This document shows, one piece after another, positions 1 to 13,806 of a DNA stretch of 21,225 nt (position 1 is its first letter; each line of letters opens with the position of its first letter). The notes under the pieces were generated by a model, which was given only the letters and a program-made list of their open reading frames with translations, ran no database searches and was not told the DNA's origin. Source of the stretch: Oppiella nova (Eukaryota; Arthropoda; Arachnida; Sarcoptiformes; Oppiidae). The translations under genes were made by a program, and so were the position numbers. The stretch lies in the NCBI GenBank assembly GCA_905397405.1, contig CAJPVJ010000711.1, forward strand, positions 1-21,225, in the 5' to 3' direction.

Positions 1-534
1 TTAAGCAGTGAATCAAATAATTTATATTAAATTTCATTTAATAGCTAATTAATAACTACTGTATTGTAAATGTTTTAAAAGGGGGAACGGCTGACTCGTT
101 GGAAACTAATATGCGATTCCGGTGCCATTGAAATATTCTGTGCCGATATCACCATCAATATTAAATAGCTGGGTTATTTTTGTTATACTAATACAGGAAT
201 ATAATTCAATGTCTATTAAATCTAAATTGTTCACAGTTTTAAGAAACAAATAAAATCACTTTTAAAATCAGTAAACAGTACAGTATTTGCAATGAATTCC
301 TCCATAAAAACTAACGCAAGGATTAATTTAGATATTTGTTTGTGTATTGTGTTAAAGAATATATTTGTTATTTTAAATTTATTAAACCAAAACATTGAAA
401 ACAATTGAATTTAATTATAAATATAATAATTATTAAATGAGATATATTATTTTTATGAATTGTAAACTGCAAAACAATTAAAAGTAGAAAACAATAGAAG
501 TTTTTAAAAACAATTAAAATGTTTTCAAATGCCA
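1..534. other. AT-rich intergenic stretch
   Basis: No gene could be supported here. The stretch is AT-rich with many stops in all frames. A short less AT-rich patch near 90-165 could read on the minus strand as an acceptor AG followed by about 18 codons and a stop, but nothing supports it as an exon. Confidence 0.5.
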
Positions 535-1039
535 TTAGAAGTGAAGTTCGAGTAAAAGTAAAACACAAATGTCTTCGGGAATGACCACTACTTCTGGAGA
601 TAACACTTCCTGCAGATGACCACAATTCATGGGATATTTGTGGAGAAAGTGGTTGTGAAGGGAATGGGATGTCAGGAGTGAAAGGACTGGTGTTCGGACA
701 CATAGATGACATTGTGAACGGAATGGCATTCAAGCGATTTGATACACGAGAGGTCTAGCCGTGAGGAGTGCCTTCCGAGGGAAAGGGGTGGGTGTGGGTC
801 AGGGGTGTTGGGAATCCAGACAGTCCGGGAGGTCAGTGACTACTGGTGCTGGGAGTCTGGACAGTCCGACTGACCCGAGGTTCGGAGGGCACAGGAGGTG
901 GCGATCGATGCGAGAAGACATCAGAGGAAGTCATCAAAGAGTGGGCGTTGAGGCCCAGGAATGGGACACATCTCGTGATTGTTGGTCTCATGGAGAGAGG
1001 AATGGTTTGTCGGCACCGGTAGTGATGGCAAAGAGGCAA
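535..1039 (-). pseudogene. Proline/serine-rich coding remnant or unrecognised spliced gene
   Basis: This GC-rich island in AT-rich surroundings carries one minus-strand frame, from ATG at 1039 to about 535, that reads as proline/serine-rich protein (stretches such as SPPPVPSEPR and FTPDIPFPSQPLSP) with only two in-frame stops. Both stops would be removed by a possible 120-bp phase-0 intron: donor GTCAGT at 874-869, acceptor TAG at 757-755. So this is either a small spliced gene with an unclear 3' end or a gene decayed by two nonsense mutations. Beyond about 540 the frame runs into AT-rich sequence giving hydrophobic codons, probably not real coding. No family is recognised. A 103-codon plus-strand frame over the same place lacks an ATG and is probably the antisense shadow. 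The call rests on composition and frame only. Confidence 0.3.
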
Positions 1040-1072
1040 ACAAATGACTTACTGTTCACTCAATCCTTATAA

Positions 1073-1646
1073 TTATAATAAAATGCTTATAAATTGTAAA
1101 TTAAATGCAATTTTATTATAAATAATGTTAAGAATAACATAGAAATCATATTTAATAACTTAAAACTTATAATACAGTAATATGTAAATTCAAACATTTA
1201 TTATAGTCTTAAAATTAAATTATATTTAAAATTATAACTGGAAAAACAATTCAAAAACTTTACCAAAACTTTATATGACTAGAAATATAACTTAATTATA
1301 AATAAATAAATAATTGACTGGAAATTTGTTTATCAATTAAATGAACACTGAATCGATTGGTTAACCATTAAATATAGAAAAGTAATGAATATTTGTTCAA
1401 ATAATTTGTGGAATGAATGGTTAAATGGAAACATATTTTTGGTGACAATTAAGTAGAAATGTTTGAAATATTTATATAAAAATATTTGTTTTTATAGTGA
1501 AAACGAGACATCAATAAAATAAATGCATATTTGAGTCACTTTTTGATAGCCAAGTGAACAGAGATTATCCGAAAGCAGAACTAAATATCGATTAAGACTT
1601 TCAAACATCGACTAAAACAACTAAAACTAAATCAAATGCTTTCAGA
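1073..1646. other. AT-rich intergenic stretch downstream of the kinase
   Basis: This is strongly AT-rich sequence without open frames of note. It should contain the 3' UTR and poly(A) site of the minus-strand kinase, but I see no TTTATT (AATAAA on the minus strand) close to its stop codon. Confidence 0.5.
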
Positions 1647-2541
1647 CTATTTAAGCCACTGATGGCCGGACACCTGTTTCATTGAGAATCGACTCTTGGG
1701 GTTGACATCCAGTTGTTTGCGGATTAAGTCGCGACAATCGTTGGAAATGGATGTTGTGGTGCGATAAGCTATATTCTCTTGCTTTGAATTTTTTGCCATT
1801 CTTTGCACCTGTTTCTCATGAAAAGGATAGCCATTGGACACCATGAAGAATAACACGACGCCCATTGACCACACGTCCGACTTGAAGGCGTCGTATGGCT
1901 GGGACTTCGATGTGTCGTTTGGATCAGATTTAAGTATCTCCGGCGCCGTATGGTATGGGCTACCGGTAAACGTAGTCTTTAGTACGCGCTCACCGGTGGT
2001 TGGGATGAAACAAGACGTCGAGAATCCAAAGTCCGTGAGCTTTGCGACGGTTCTGTCTATTGAGAAGTATGTTCTCACTCTTGAGGTCCCGGTGCGCCCA
2101 ACCCCTCGAGTGTATGTACTCCAGTGCGCTGGCGATGCCTTTGTACAAACTTTTGGCCAACGGCTCCGGCATGCCTTTCGCGTAGTCCTTCTCACGGGTG
2201 ACCATATCGAAGAGGTCTCCCCCGTCAGCCCTTTCCATCACTATATACATAGTGTTAGTGACGAGAAAGATGTCCATAACTACGGTTATGAACTGGTGTT
2301 TCAATTTCTCCAATGAATACAACTCTCGGGGCAGAAATTTCTTGCGATAGGTTTCTGATGTTTTGGACAAATCAATGATCTTAATGGCGACGCTCTCTGT
2401 CTTTCCGTCTTTGGTTTTAAGACCATCACAGACCACACCATAACTACCCTCTCCCAGCACTTTACCCAATGAATATCCTTCTGACTTCAATCTATTCGTG
2501 TGATCAATGGGTATCGATATTTTGTGACCAATTTGTGCCAT
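1647..2541 (-). CDS. TSSK-like serine/threonine protein kinase, with a +1 frameshift
   Basis: Intronless protein kinase of about 297 residues if one extra base is discounted. The start is the ATG at 2541, in good context (ATAAAATGGCA). Visible kinase landmarks are the glycine loop GEGSYG (residues 30-35), VAIK with Lys54, FLPREL with Glu73 (a TSSK-type helix C signature), HRDLKSEN (150-157), then after the frameshift DFG, SPYHTAPE, DVWSMGVVLFFM and a terminal RF...HQWLK, with stop TAG at 1649-1647. Between the EN of HRDLKSEN and the KL of KLTDFG there are 28 bases (2043-2070), where related kinases have nine codons (27). The N-terminal frame otherwise runs to a stop at 1990. Length, lack of introns and motifs fit the testis-specific kinase family, which acts in sperm formation in mammals; the role here is inferred. 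The extra base may be a sequencing error or a recent inactivating mutation. It is head-to-head with the plus-strand gene at 2916. Confidence 0.87.
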
Positions 2542-2559
2542 TTTATCTTATGAATTAGT

Positions 2560-2597
2560 GATCGATTTGAAGCACTGGTAGTCTATCTCTTTGTATA
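2560..2597 (-). promoter_or_regulatory. TATA/initiator core promoter of the kinase gene
   Basis: On the minus strand a TATACA box (2597-2592) precedes an initiator-like CCAGTG whose A is at 2576, 21 bp downstream of the box start. The block TTTGAAGCACTGGTAG (plus strand, 2566-2581) and its flank recur with one mismatch in 22 bases at the two small genes (4437-4458, 5333-5354). The inferred leader is about 35 nt. Confidence 0.6.
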
Positions 2598-2865
2598 ACT
2601 GTTTTGCAACAGATTTTTGTGTGAATTTCCAAACGATTGCATTCGAGTTAACAATACTTTTCTAATGACATTCAAAATGAACTCCTTTTGACAATTACAT
2701 CATAAGTTTTCTGAACGAGACGTTTGTTTTAAAAACTTTGTGACAGTTATGGATAGTCTCGTGAAAAGTTACTAAACCAGGTCTAGTAAATCTTTATAAA
2801 TGAGAAAAACTGTTGAAATTAGGTTTTTCTAAACTTTCAATTTGTATAACGATTCATACGATTCC

Positions 2866-2873
2866 TATAAAAG
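2866..2873 (+). promoter_or_regulatory. TATA box of the type I membrane protein gene
   Basis: TATAAAAG lies 43 bp before the ATG codon at 2916-2918. With a start site about 30 bp downstream (near 2896) the leader would be only about 20 nt, as compact as the leaders inferred for the neighbouring minus-strand genes. No initiator motif is obvious, and the shared minus-strand promoter block is absent. Confidence 0.5.
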
Positions 2874-2915
2874 ACAATCCAATTGTGAATATAACTGAAT
2901 ATCTCTGTGAATACA

Positions 2916-3479
2916 ATGAGTCCTCTGATGAGACATTTGTTGACGGCTTTAATACTAATCCAATTGAGCGCCGGTGTGTTGAGTCAGACAACAACTGAAA
3001 ACCCAACAACTAATAAGAAGTTAAATTTATGGACCATTTTGATGGTCATACTACTGGTGGCACTGGTCATCGTCACCATTATCTGCATTATTCTCTACTA
3101 TTTTGAACGGAAATGCATTAAATGTATTGACAATCAATTTATACCCAAAACCTTATTAATGAAAATGATGTTTACTATTATTAAAGCGTGTTTAACGAAA
3201 CACGAGGACAGAGACAGACCTTTGGATAGCAATGAAAACAAACTAAGAAATACTAAATCAGAGGATAAGCCCAAAGAAGAGGCAACGAAGACAAGTGATG
3301 GCAAGTCTGTGACCAGAGTCTCGAAATCGGAAAGCCTTTCAACTCCTGCTCCCAAACCAGTAGTGATGACCAGTAGTGCCGCCAAGACTTCGTCTCAAGA
3401 GTCCGATGAGTCCGTTGAAGCCCTCCCTCCAGACGAGGGGAAACCGGACACACCTTTCCAGGGACTGCCCGACGAGTGA
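2916..3479 (+). CDS. Small predicted type I membrane protein, unrecognised
   Basis: Intronless gene for 187 residues, starting at ATG 2916 and ending with TGA 3477-3479. The first about 23 residues (hydrophobic core LLTALILIQLSAG, then VLSQ) look like a cleavable signal peptide. A very short Thr/Asn-rich ectodomain (about 24-37) follows, then one transmembrane helix (about 38-62, LWTILMVILLVALVIVTIIC...). The cytoplasmic tail starts with FERKCIKC, which could be palmitoylated, and continues as a Lys/Ser/Glu/Pro-rich, probably disordered and phosphorylatable tail ending GLPDE. An AATAAA follows 16 nt after the stop. The ATG was chosen because it starts directly with the signal peptide. It is divergent from the TSSK-like kinase, with 374 bp between the two start codons, so they could share regulation. 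No family is recognised; the topology is inferred from hydrophobicity. Confidence 0.75.
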   Translation: MSPLMRHLLTALILIQLSAGVLSQTTTENPTTNKKLNLWTILMVILLVALVIVTIICIILYYFERKCIKCIDNQFIPKTLLMKMMFTIIKACLTKHEDRDRPLDSNENKLRNTKSEDKPKEEATKTSDGKSVTRVSKSESLSTPAPKPVVMTSSAAKTSSQESDESVEALPPDEGKPDTPFQGLPDE

Positions 3480-3494
3480 AACTCTGATCACAAA

Positions 3495-3500
3495 AATAAA
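3495..3500 (+). terminator. Poly(A) signal AATAAA
   Basis: Canonical AATAAA just after the TGA stop of the type I membrane protein gene, followed by T-rich sequence. It implies a 3' UTR of only a few tens of bases. Confidence 0.65.
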
Positions 3501-4061
3501 TTCAAAACATTTTCGTCTATTTTTATGTTTGTTTAACATTTGCTAAATTTTGATCAACTATTTTGATTTATTTTGTTATCCATTTCATTGAAATTTATTT
3601 TTTAATTTTGTGTATAAAATAAAATAATTTGGTTACGAATATGAATATAATTTCTAACTTTTCTTAATCAGTGATAAATTGAGATATTATTGATTTCGAT
3701 GATATTTGCAATTTTTGTTTTTTCGTAGAATATTTACAAAACAAGAATTTTGTTTCATTTGTAATCTCCGCAAAATGTTTTGATGATTTTTGGCACAATC
3801 GCTGGTATTTATAGGAAACCTAATAAGTAAGACGTGATTCCGCTCTCCAAATGCAAAACCAATTGATTCAGATCTCAATTATATTTCAGGAAATGAGTGA
3901 CTTTTTAGTGAATTAAATTGAAATTAAGACTAATTCGATATGAATTTAAAACTTTTAAAAAATCAATTATTAGCCATGAATAACTGTAATATACAGAATA
4001 TCTCAATGCAATCAATGGTTTGCTATTCATAACAAATAACTCAATGAAAAACTAATTACTT
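3501..4061. other. AT-rich intergenic stretch
   Basis: Nothing supported. A 63-codon minus-strand frame at 3687-3878 has AT-driven composition and no recognisable motif. This stretch separates two convergent genes, the plus-strand membrane protein and the minus-strand small protein at 4124. Confidence 0.5.
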
Positions 4062-4067
4062 TTTATT
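4062..4067 (-). terminator. Poly(A) signal of small membrane protein gene, copy 1
   Basis: TTTATT on the plus strand reads AATAAA on the minus strand, 56 bp beyond the TAA stop. It lies just outside the tandem duplication, so copy 2 lacks it; the next comparable hexamer for copy 2 is near 4774-4779, about 230 bp past its stop. Confidence 0.5.
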
Positions 4068-4123
4068 GTGAATCACTTTTATCTCAAACTCTTCACTCTC
4101 TGTATGTAATTATGAGTCAATTG

Positions 4124-4429
4124 TTATGATTCTGTGCGCCGAGTGCTGGTGGGGGCGGGTATTTCTGGTGGGGTTTGTCTGACGGGTTTGTCCGGATGGG
4201 TGTCTTTGGAATGTTCCTCAGCATTGGGTGGCTTTGGGTCCGACCCCTTCTTCGCACTCTTTTGTCCAGTCTTTGACTTGTTTTGTCCGCAACAGTACTT
4301 ATATCCTCCATAACCGACCGCTGCGGCCACAATGACGCCCACAATCAGACCCCCTCCGCCTCCCTTCTTAGGCGGCACCCGTGGTTTCACACCTCCACTG
4401 CTCGGCTGTTGATCTCCTTTGGGACTCAT
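4124..4429 (-). CDS. Small glycine-rich single-span membrane protein, copy 1
   Basis: Intronless gene for 101 residues, from ATG at 4429 to TAA at 4126-4124. Order along the protein: polar N-terminus with basic PRVPPKK (residues 16-22), a GGGGG linker, one short glycine/alanine-rich hydrophobic helix (about 28-43, LIVGVIVAAAVGYGGY), juxtamembrane KYCCG with a Cys pair (46-47) that could be palmitoylated, then a Lys/Pro-rich tail ending TSTRRTES. No signal peptide; N-out or N-in orientation cannot be decided. A TATA box and initiator stand at the expected spacing upstream and a poly(A) signal downstream, so it looks functional. No family is recognised. The second copy at 5011 is nearly identical up to about residue 82, where a 2-nt indel puts the tails in different frames. 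Confidence 0.75.
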   Translation of the reverse strand: MSPKGDQQPSSGGVKPRVPPKKGGGGGLIVGVIVAAAVGYGGYKYCCGQNKSKTGQKSAKKGSDPKPPNAEEHSKDTHPDKPVRQTPPEIPAPTSTRRTES

Positions 4430-4436
4430 TCTTAGC

Positions 4437-4479
4437 GATCAATTTGAAGCACTGGTAGCTCTTTGTCCGCTATTTTATA
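4437..4479 (-). promoter_or_regulatory. TATA/initiator core promoter, small gene copy 1
   Basis: On the minus strand TATAAAAT (4479-4472) stands 26 bp before the A (4453) of an initiator-like CCAGTG, typical TATA spacing. The start codon follows about 24 nt later. The initiator block (plus-strand TTTGAAGCACTGGTAG) and further upstream sequence are shared with the kinase promoter. Confidence 0.7.
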
Positions 4480-4863
4480 AGCATTTTGTGTATTTTTCAA
4501 ACAATTAAATTCAATTAAAACACATTGAATTCAAAAATGATTTTAATTTTCAATTATTTAGAGAATATTCTGTTGAAATGAATGAGCAAGGATAATGAAT
4601 ATGTCATAAGTTATGAGTCATAACTGATCTGGGAATGCTCATTATAGTTTATATTTTACAACTAACTAATCAAATTTAGATTTATTAATTGATTAAATAT
4701 TATCAATGTGAATTCTGTTCATATTTTAGTGTAAAATCTATTGTATATACAAAGTCTTAAATTTAGCGCTTATTTTATTTATGCATTGCATCGCTTACGT
4801 TATTAATGAGCATATATTTGTAGATAATTGTCAATGAATACGATAGTATAGTGAGTACAAGAG

Positions 4864-4943
4864 TTCGTACGAAAGTGTACGCACAGTCAGCATCACGTAA
4901 TGTAAACACTCAACGAGTGATTCATTGAATGAATGCATGCATT
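4864..4943. repeat. Palindrome cluster, copy 1
   Basis: Four symmetric elements in 80 bp: TTCGTACGAA (4864-4873), CACTC-AAC-GAGTG (4907-4919), ATTCATT-G-AATGAAT (4920-4934) and AATGCATGCATT (4932-4943). It sits at the far upstream end of the duplicated unit, and all four are retained in copy 2. Confidence 0.7.
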
Positions 4944-5010
4944 GAATAGTGTTGTGATTTGTATGAACTGATTGTCACCGAAATCTTCACTCTCTGTATG
5001 TAATTATGAG

Positions 5011-5325
5011 TCAATTGTTATGATTCTGTGCGCCGAGTGCTGGTGGGGGCGGGTATTTCTGGTGGGGTTTGTCTGACAGGGGTTTGTCCGGATGGGTGTC
5101 TTTGGGATGTTCCTCAGCATTGGGTGGCTTTGGGTCCGACCCCTTCTTCGCACCCTTTTGTCCAGTCTTTGACTTGTTTTGTCCGCAACAGTACTTATAT
5201 CCTCCATAACCGACCGCTGCGGCCACAATGACGCCCACAATCAGACCCCCTCCGCCTCCCTTCTTAGGCGGCACCCGTGGTTTCGCACCTCCAGTGCTCG
5301 GCTGTTGATCTCCTTTGGGACTCAT
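5011..5325 (-). CDS. Small glycine-rich single-span membrane protein, copy 2
   Basis: Intronless gene for 104 residues, from ATG at 5325 to TGA at 5013-5011. Residues 1-82 match copy 1 except four substitutions (S11T, V14A, S58G, S74P), with the same GGGGG linker, hydrophobic helix and Cys pair. After the conserved DKP, two extra bases shift the frame, so the tail reads LSDKPHQKYPPPPALGAQNHNN instead of copy 1's VRQTPPEIPAPTSTRRTES, both open to a nearby stop. Which tail is ancestral cannot be told here. It has the same TATA/initiator promoter as copy 1 but has lost the nearby poly(A) hexamer. It is divergent from TBC1D23. Function unknown. Confidence 0.72.
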   Translation of the reverse strand: MSPKGDQQPSTGGAKPRVPPKKGGGGGLIVGVIVAAAVGYGGYKYCCGQNKSKTGQKGAKKGSDPKPPNAEEHPKDTHPDKPLSDKPHQKYPPPPALGAQNHNN

Positions 5326-5332
5326 TCTTAGC

Positions 5333-5375
5333 GATCAATTTGAAGCACTGGTAGCTCTTTGTCCGCTATTTTATA
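5333..5375 (-). promoter_or_regulatory. TATA/initiator core promoter, small gene copy 2
   Basis: Identical in layout to copy 1: minus-strand TATAAAAT at 5375-5368, and initiator CCAGTG with its A at 5349, 26 bp downstream. Confidence 0.7.
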
Positions 5376-5762
5376 AGCATTTTGTGTATTTTTCAAACAA
5401 TTAAATTCAATTAAAACCCATTGAATTCAAAAATGATTTTAATTTTCAATTATTTAGAGAATATTCTGTTGAAATTAATGAGCAAGGATAATGTATATGT
5501 CATAAGTTATGACTTATAACTGATCTGGGAATGCTCATGGTAGTTTATATTTTACAACTAACTAATCAAATTTAGATTTATTAATTGATTAAATATTATC
5601 AATGTGAATTCTGTTCATATTTTAGTGTAAATTCTATTGTATATACATTAAAGTCTTAAATTTAGCGCTTATTTCATTTATACATTGCATTGCTTACGTT
5701 ATTAATGAGCATATATTTGTAGATAATTGCCAATGAATACGATAGTAAAGTTCATACAAGAG

Positions 5763-5842
5763 TTCGTACGAAAGTGTACGCACAGTCAGCATCACGTAAT
5801 GTAAACACTCAACGAGTGATTCATTGAATGAATGCATGCATT
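5763..5842. repeat. Palindrome cluster, copy 2
   Basis: The same four palindromes as at 4864-4943 are intact: TTCGTACGAA at 5763-5772, CACTC-AAC-GAGTG at 5806-5818, the 15-bp odd palindrome at 5819-5833 and AATGCATGCATT at 5831-5842. This copy lies 117-196 bp upstream of the TBC1D23 ATG. Confidence 0.7.
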
Positions 5843-5958
5843 GAATAGTGTTGTGATTTGTATGAACTGATTGTCACCGAAACACTTCCCACACCACCGA
5901 TTGTCACCCCATTGTATGTGTCTGTAGTTTATGCTATTATTGGTGTAGTCTGTGAGTG

Positions 5959-11335
<5,377 letters not shown>

Positions 11336-12026
11336 TCGACTCGTGTTTTTTTTATTGTTTTTGTTTTGCTTTTTGTTTGTTTTCAACAATTTTTGAGACG
11401 ACGGCGTAAGTGTCGCTGAAGTGATCGACGAAAACAATACAAAATTGAGACAATCTTTGTTTCCATACGTTACAAATGAAAAGTGCTTTAGTCTATCACT
11501 GACTAAACCCCTCGCTTTGATATATCTATTGATATATTATATTTGTGAACCCCTTTCCTCCCGTTCCCTCACTCCGCCATTCGTCTCTCGAAACTCTATT
11601 TATATATCATTTCATTGTAATGCAAATCAAATGCGATTTCCATTCCAGCCGTTCAGTCAATTGTGAGATACAGTGAAAGAGTTTTTTTTAAAGATTTTTA
11701 GTTTTATTAGTTTCCCTTTTAAAAGTAATTTATTTCTATTTCTGTTTGAAATTATACAATTATTATTTTTGTTATCATTTTAATGCTTAAATTAGTGGTA
11801 TATTTGGGATTTAATGAGTGATTAAAATCTTCAAATACTGTTCCCATAATTATCTCCATATTACTCGTAAGTATTTAATTAAAGCCCAAAACATTTCCCA
11901 TAATTAATGTATTTTTCTGTCCTTTTAAATGTCTTTTCATATGAATGTGTTTAAGAATTCCGTTTTGATTATTATATGTTTTTGTATTTTTCGAGTCGTT
12001 ATTCTGGTTAAAGCCCCCAATAATTG
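11336..12026 (+). other. Probable TBC1D23 3' UTR and flank
   Basis: T-rich sequence after the stop, with no further gene. No canonical AATAAA appears; the first ATTAAA variants are near 11821 and 11878, so the transcript end is uncertain. Confidence 0.4.
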
Positions 12027-13112
12027 AGTATTTTTTGATAAGTTGTGCACAAACTTTGAATATAAATTATTATTGCTATAATTTATGCAAAATATATGTT
12101 TTTAAATTAACTATTTATTGAAACGTTATCGTTATATGACGGAAGTAATTATATACTATTATATAAACTTTTTGTAAAGATTTATAAACTAATATATGAA
12201 TGTATTAATGAATTAATACTGAATTTGATGAATTGTTAATATATTTTAAATTTTAAACAAGTCTTTTGATATTAAACTATAAATGATTGAACACTAAAAT
12301 ACAATGAATTTATAATCTATTTGTCAATTATTGACGAAAATAAAATATTTGATGAAAAATATAATCTGAGAGTTGTGTTTAAAAAAATCTTATTTCATAA
12401 TAAGTTTCCAATAAATTAGTTCCCAAAGTATGAAGACTTGAAGACATAATTTTCTGGTCTCTCTCTCTCATCCGTTGTTTTATGTAAGAGTTTTTGTATT
12501 AGTTTTAGTGACGATTCAATGCTTATATTGAGATATGATTTATAGTCTATAGAGATGTGTTGTGTTGAGCCCTCTCAGCCGCACAACCATTCCCTCTGCA
12601 TATCATAACTATATTCCTCTGCCAGTTATGAGCGCATCAATTATTTCCACAAAAATCTATTGATTTATCTCTGTTTGGCTATACAAGTATTTTTTGATAA
12701 GTTGTGCACAAACTTTGAATATAAATTATTATTGCTATAATTTATGCAAAATATATGTTTTTAAATTAACTATTTATTGAAACGTTATCGTTATATGACG
12801 GAAGTAATTATAAACTATTATATAAACTTTTGTAAAGATTTATAAACTAATATATGAATGTATTAATGAATTAATACTGAATTTGAAGAATTGTTAATAT
12901 ATTTTAAATTTTAAACAAGTCTTTTGATATTAAACTATAAATGATTGAACACTTAAATACAATGAATTTATAATCTATTTGTCAATTATTGACGAAAATA
13001 AAATATTTGATGAAAAATATAATCTGAAATTTGTGTGTAAAAAATCTTATTTCATAATAAGTTTCCAATAAATTAGTTCCCAGAGTATGAAGACTTGAAG
13101 ACATAATTTTCT

Positions 13113-13147
<35 letters not shown>

Positions 13148-13363
13148 CGTTGTTTTATGTAAGAGTTTTTGTATTAGTTTTAGTGACGATTCAATGCTTA
13201 TATTGAGATATGATTTATAGTCTATAGAGATGTGATGTTGTGTTGAGCCCTCTCAGCCGCACAACCATTCCCTCTGCATATCATAACTATATTCCTCTGC
13301 CAGTTATGAGCGCATCAATTATTTCCACAAAAATCTATTGATTTATCTCTGTTTGGCTATACA
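12027..13363. repeat. Tandem direct duplication, copies 12027-12685 and 12686-13363
   Basis: Two abutting copies of an AT-rich unit, nearly identical. The 19-bp length difference comes mostly from a CT tract that is about 12 bp in copy 1 and about 30 bp (13115-13144) in copy 2. No coding potential is seen in either. Confidence 0.92.
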
Positions 13364-13670
13364 TTGTATTCAGAGCTCATGCATTTCAAGCAGGGATACC
13401 CGACTCACTCATCCACCCATTCCCCCCCAAACACACCAGTGATCAGCGTTTTTGGCAATTTGGCGTAATTTTCAATAAAATTCTGTTAATTTTCAGTCCA
13501 AAGTACTAATTATTGAGACAGTAATTGCATTTTTATGCCAATTTAAACTCACCGATATGATTAGATTACGATAATATATCATAAGGGTAGGGACGCGAGG
13601 GATAGGATAACAAAAATCACGTCTATTACAGAAAACATATCATCTAACTCAACTTCGGTTTTAAATAATA
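13364..13670. other. Noncoding stretch
   Basis: No gene or RNA is recognised. It includes a C-rich patch near 13415-13430 and a purine-rich patch near 13587-13610 with no clear meaning. Confidence 0.4.
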
Positions 13671-13806
13671 AACTTTTTTGTTTCTGATCCTATCTCTCAA
13701 TAATAGAAGTCTTATGTCTTATGATGCAAATTATTGAGTGATTGATTCTCTCTCTCTCTCTCTCTCTCTCTCTCCCGCATAGCTATTGTTATCACAAATA
13801 ATTTAC
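13671..13806 (+). repeat. Inverted repeat pair, left member (partner 21063-21202)
   Basis: About 136 bp including a CT tract (13747-13774). It reappears as reverse complement at 21063-21202, nearly 7.3 kb away, with the tract as GA. Confidence 0.88.

Larger units (their letters stand above)
4090..4983. repeat. Tandem duplication unit, copy 1 (small gene plus promoter)
   Basis: An 894-bp unit followed head-to-tail by a second copy at 4984-5882 with only scattered substitutions and small indels. The unit holds a complete small gene, its TATA/initiator promoter and about 500 bp of upstream sequence ending in a cluster of palindromes. Confidence 0.9.
4984..5882. repeat. Tandem duplication unit, copy 2
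   Basis: Second copy of the 4090-4983 unit, abutting it without spacer and ending 76 bp before the TBC1D23 start codon. Differences include a 2-nt insertion within the coding region and a few changes near 5745-5756. Just beyond its end, GATTGTCACC (5869-5878) recurs at 5899-5908. Confidence 0.9.

Noticed and set aside
90-170. Possible 18-codon minus-strand terminal exon after an acceptor AG
   Set aside because: It is very short, has no partner exon in the right phase, and no family match; chance is as likely.
761-1072. 103-codon plus-strand Gly/Arg-rich frame
   Set aside because: No ATG start; its composition is the antisense of the Pro/Ser-rich minus-strand frame.
4117-4344. Second minus-strand frame inside the small gene (also at 5004-5240)
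   Set aside because: It is a shifted frame of the real small gene, starts inside it, and lacks its own promoter; the frame with the start codon next to the TATA/initiator is preferred.
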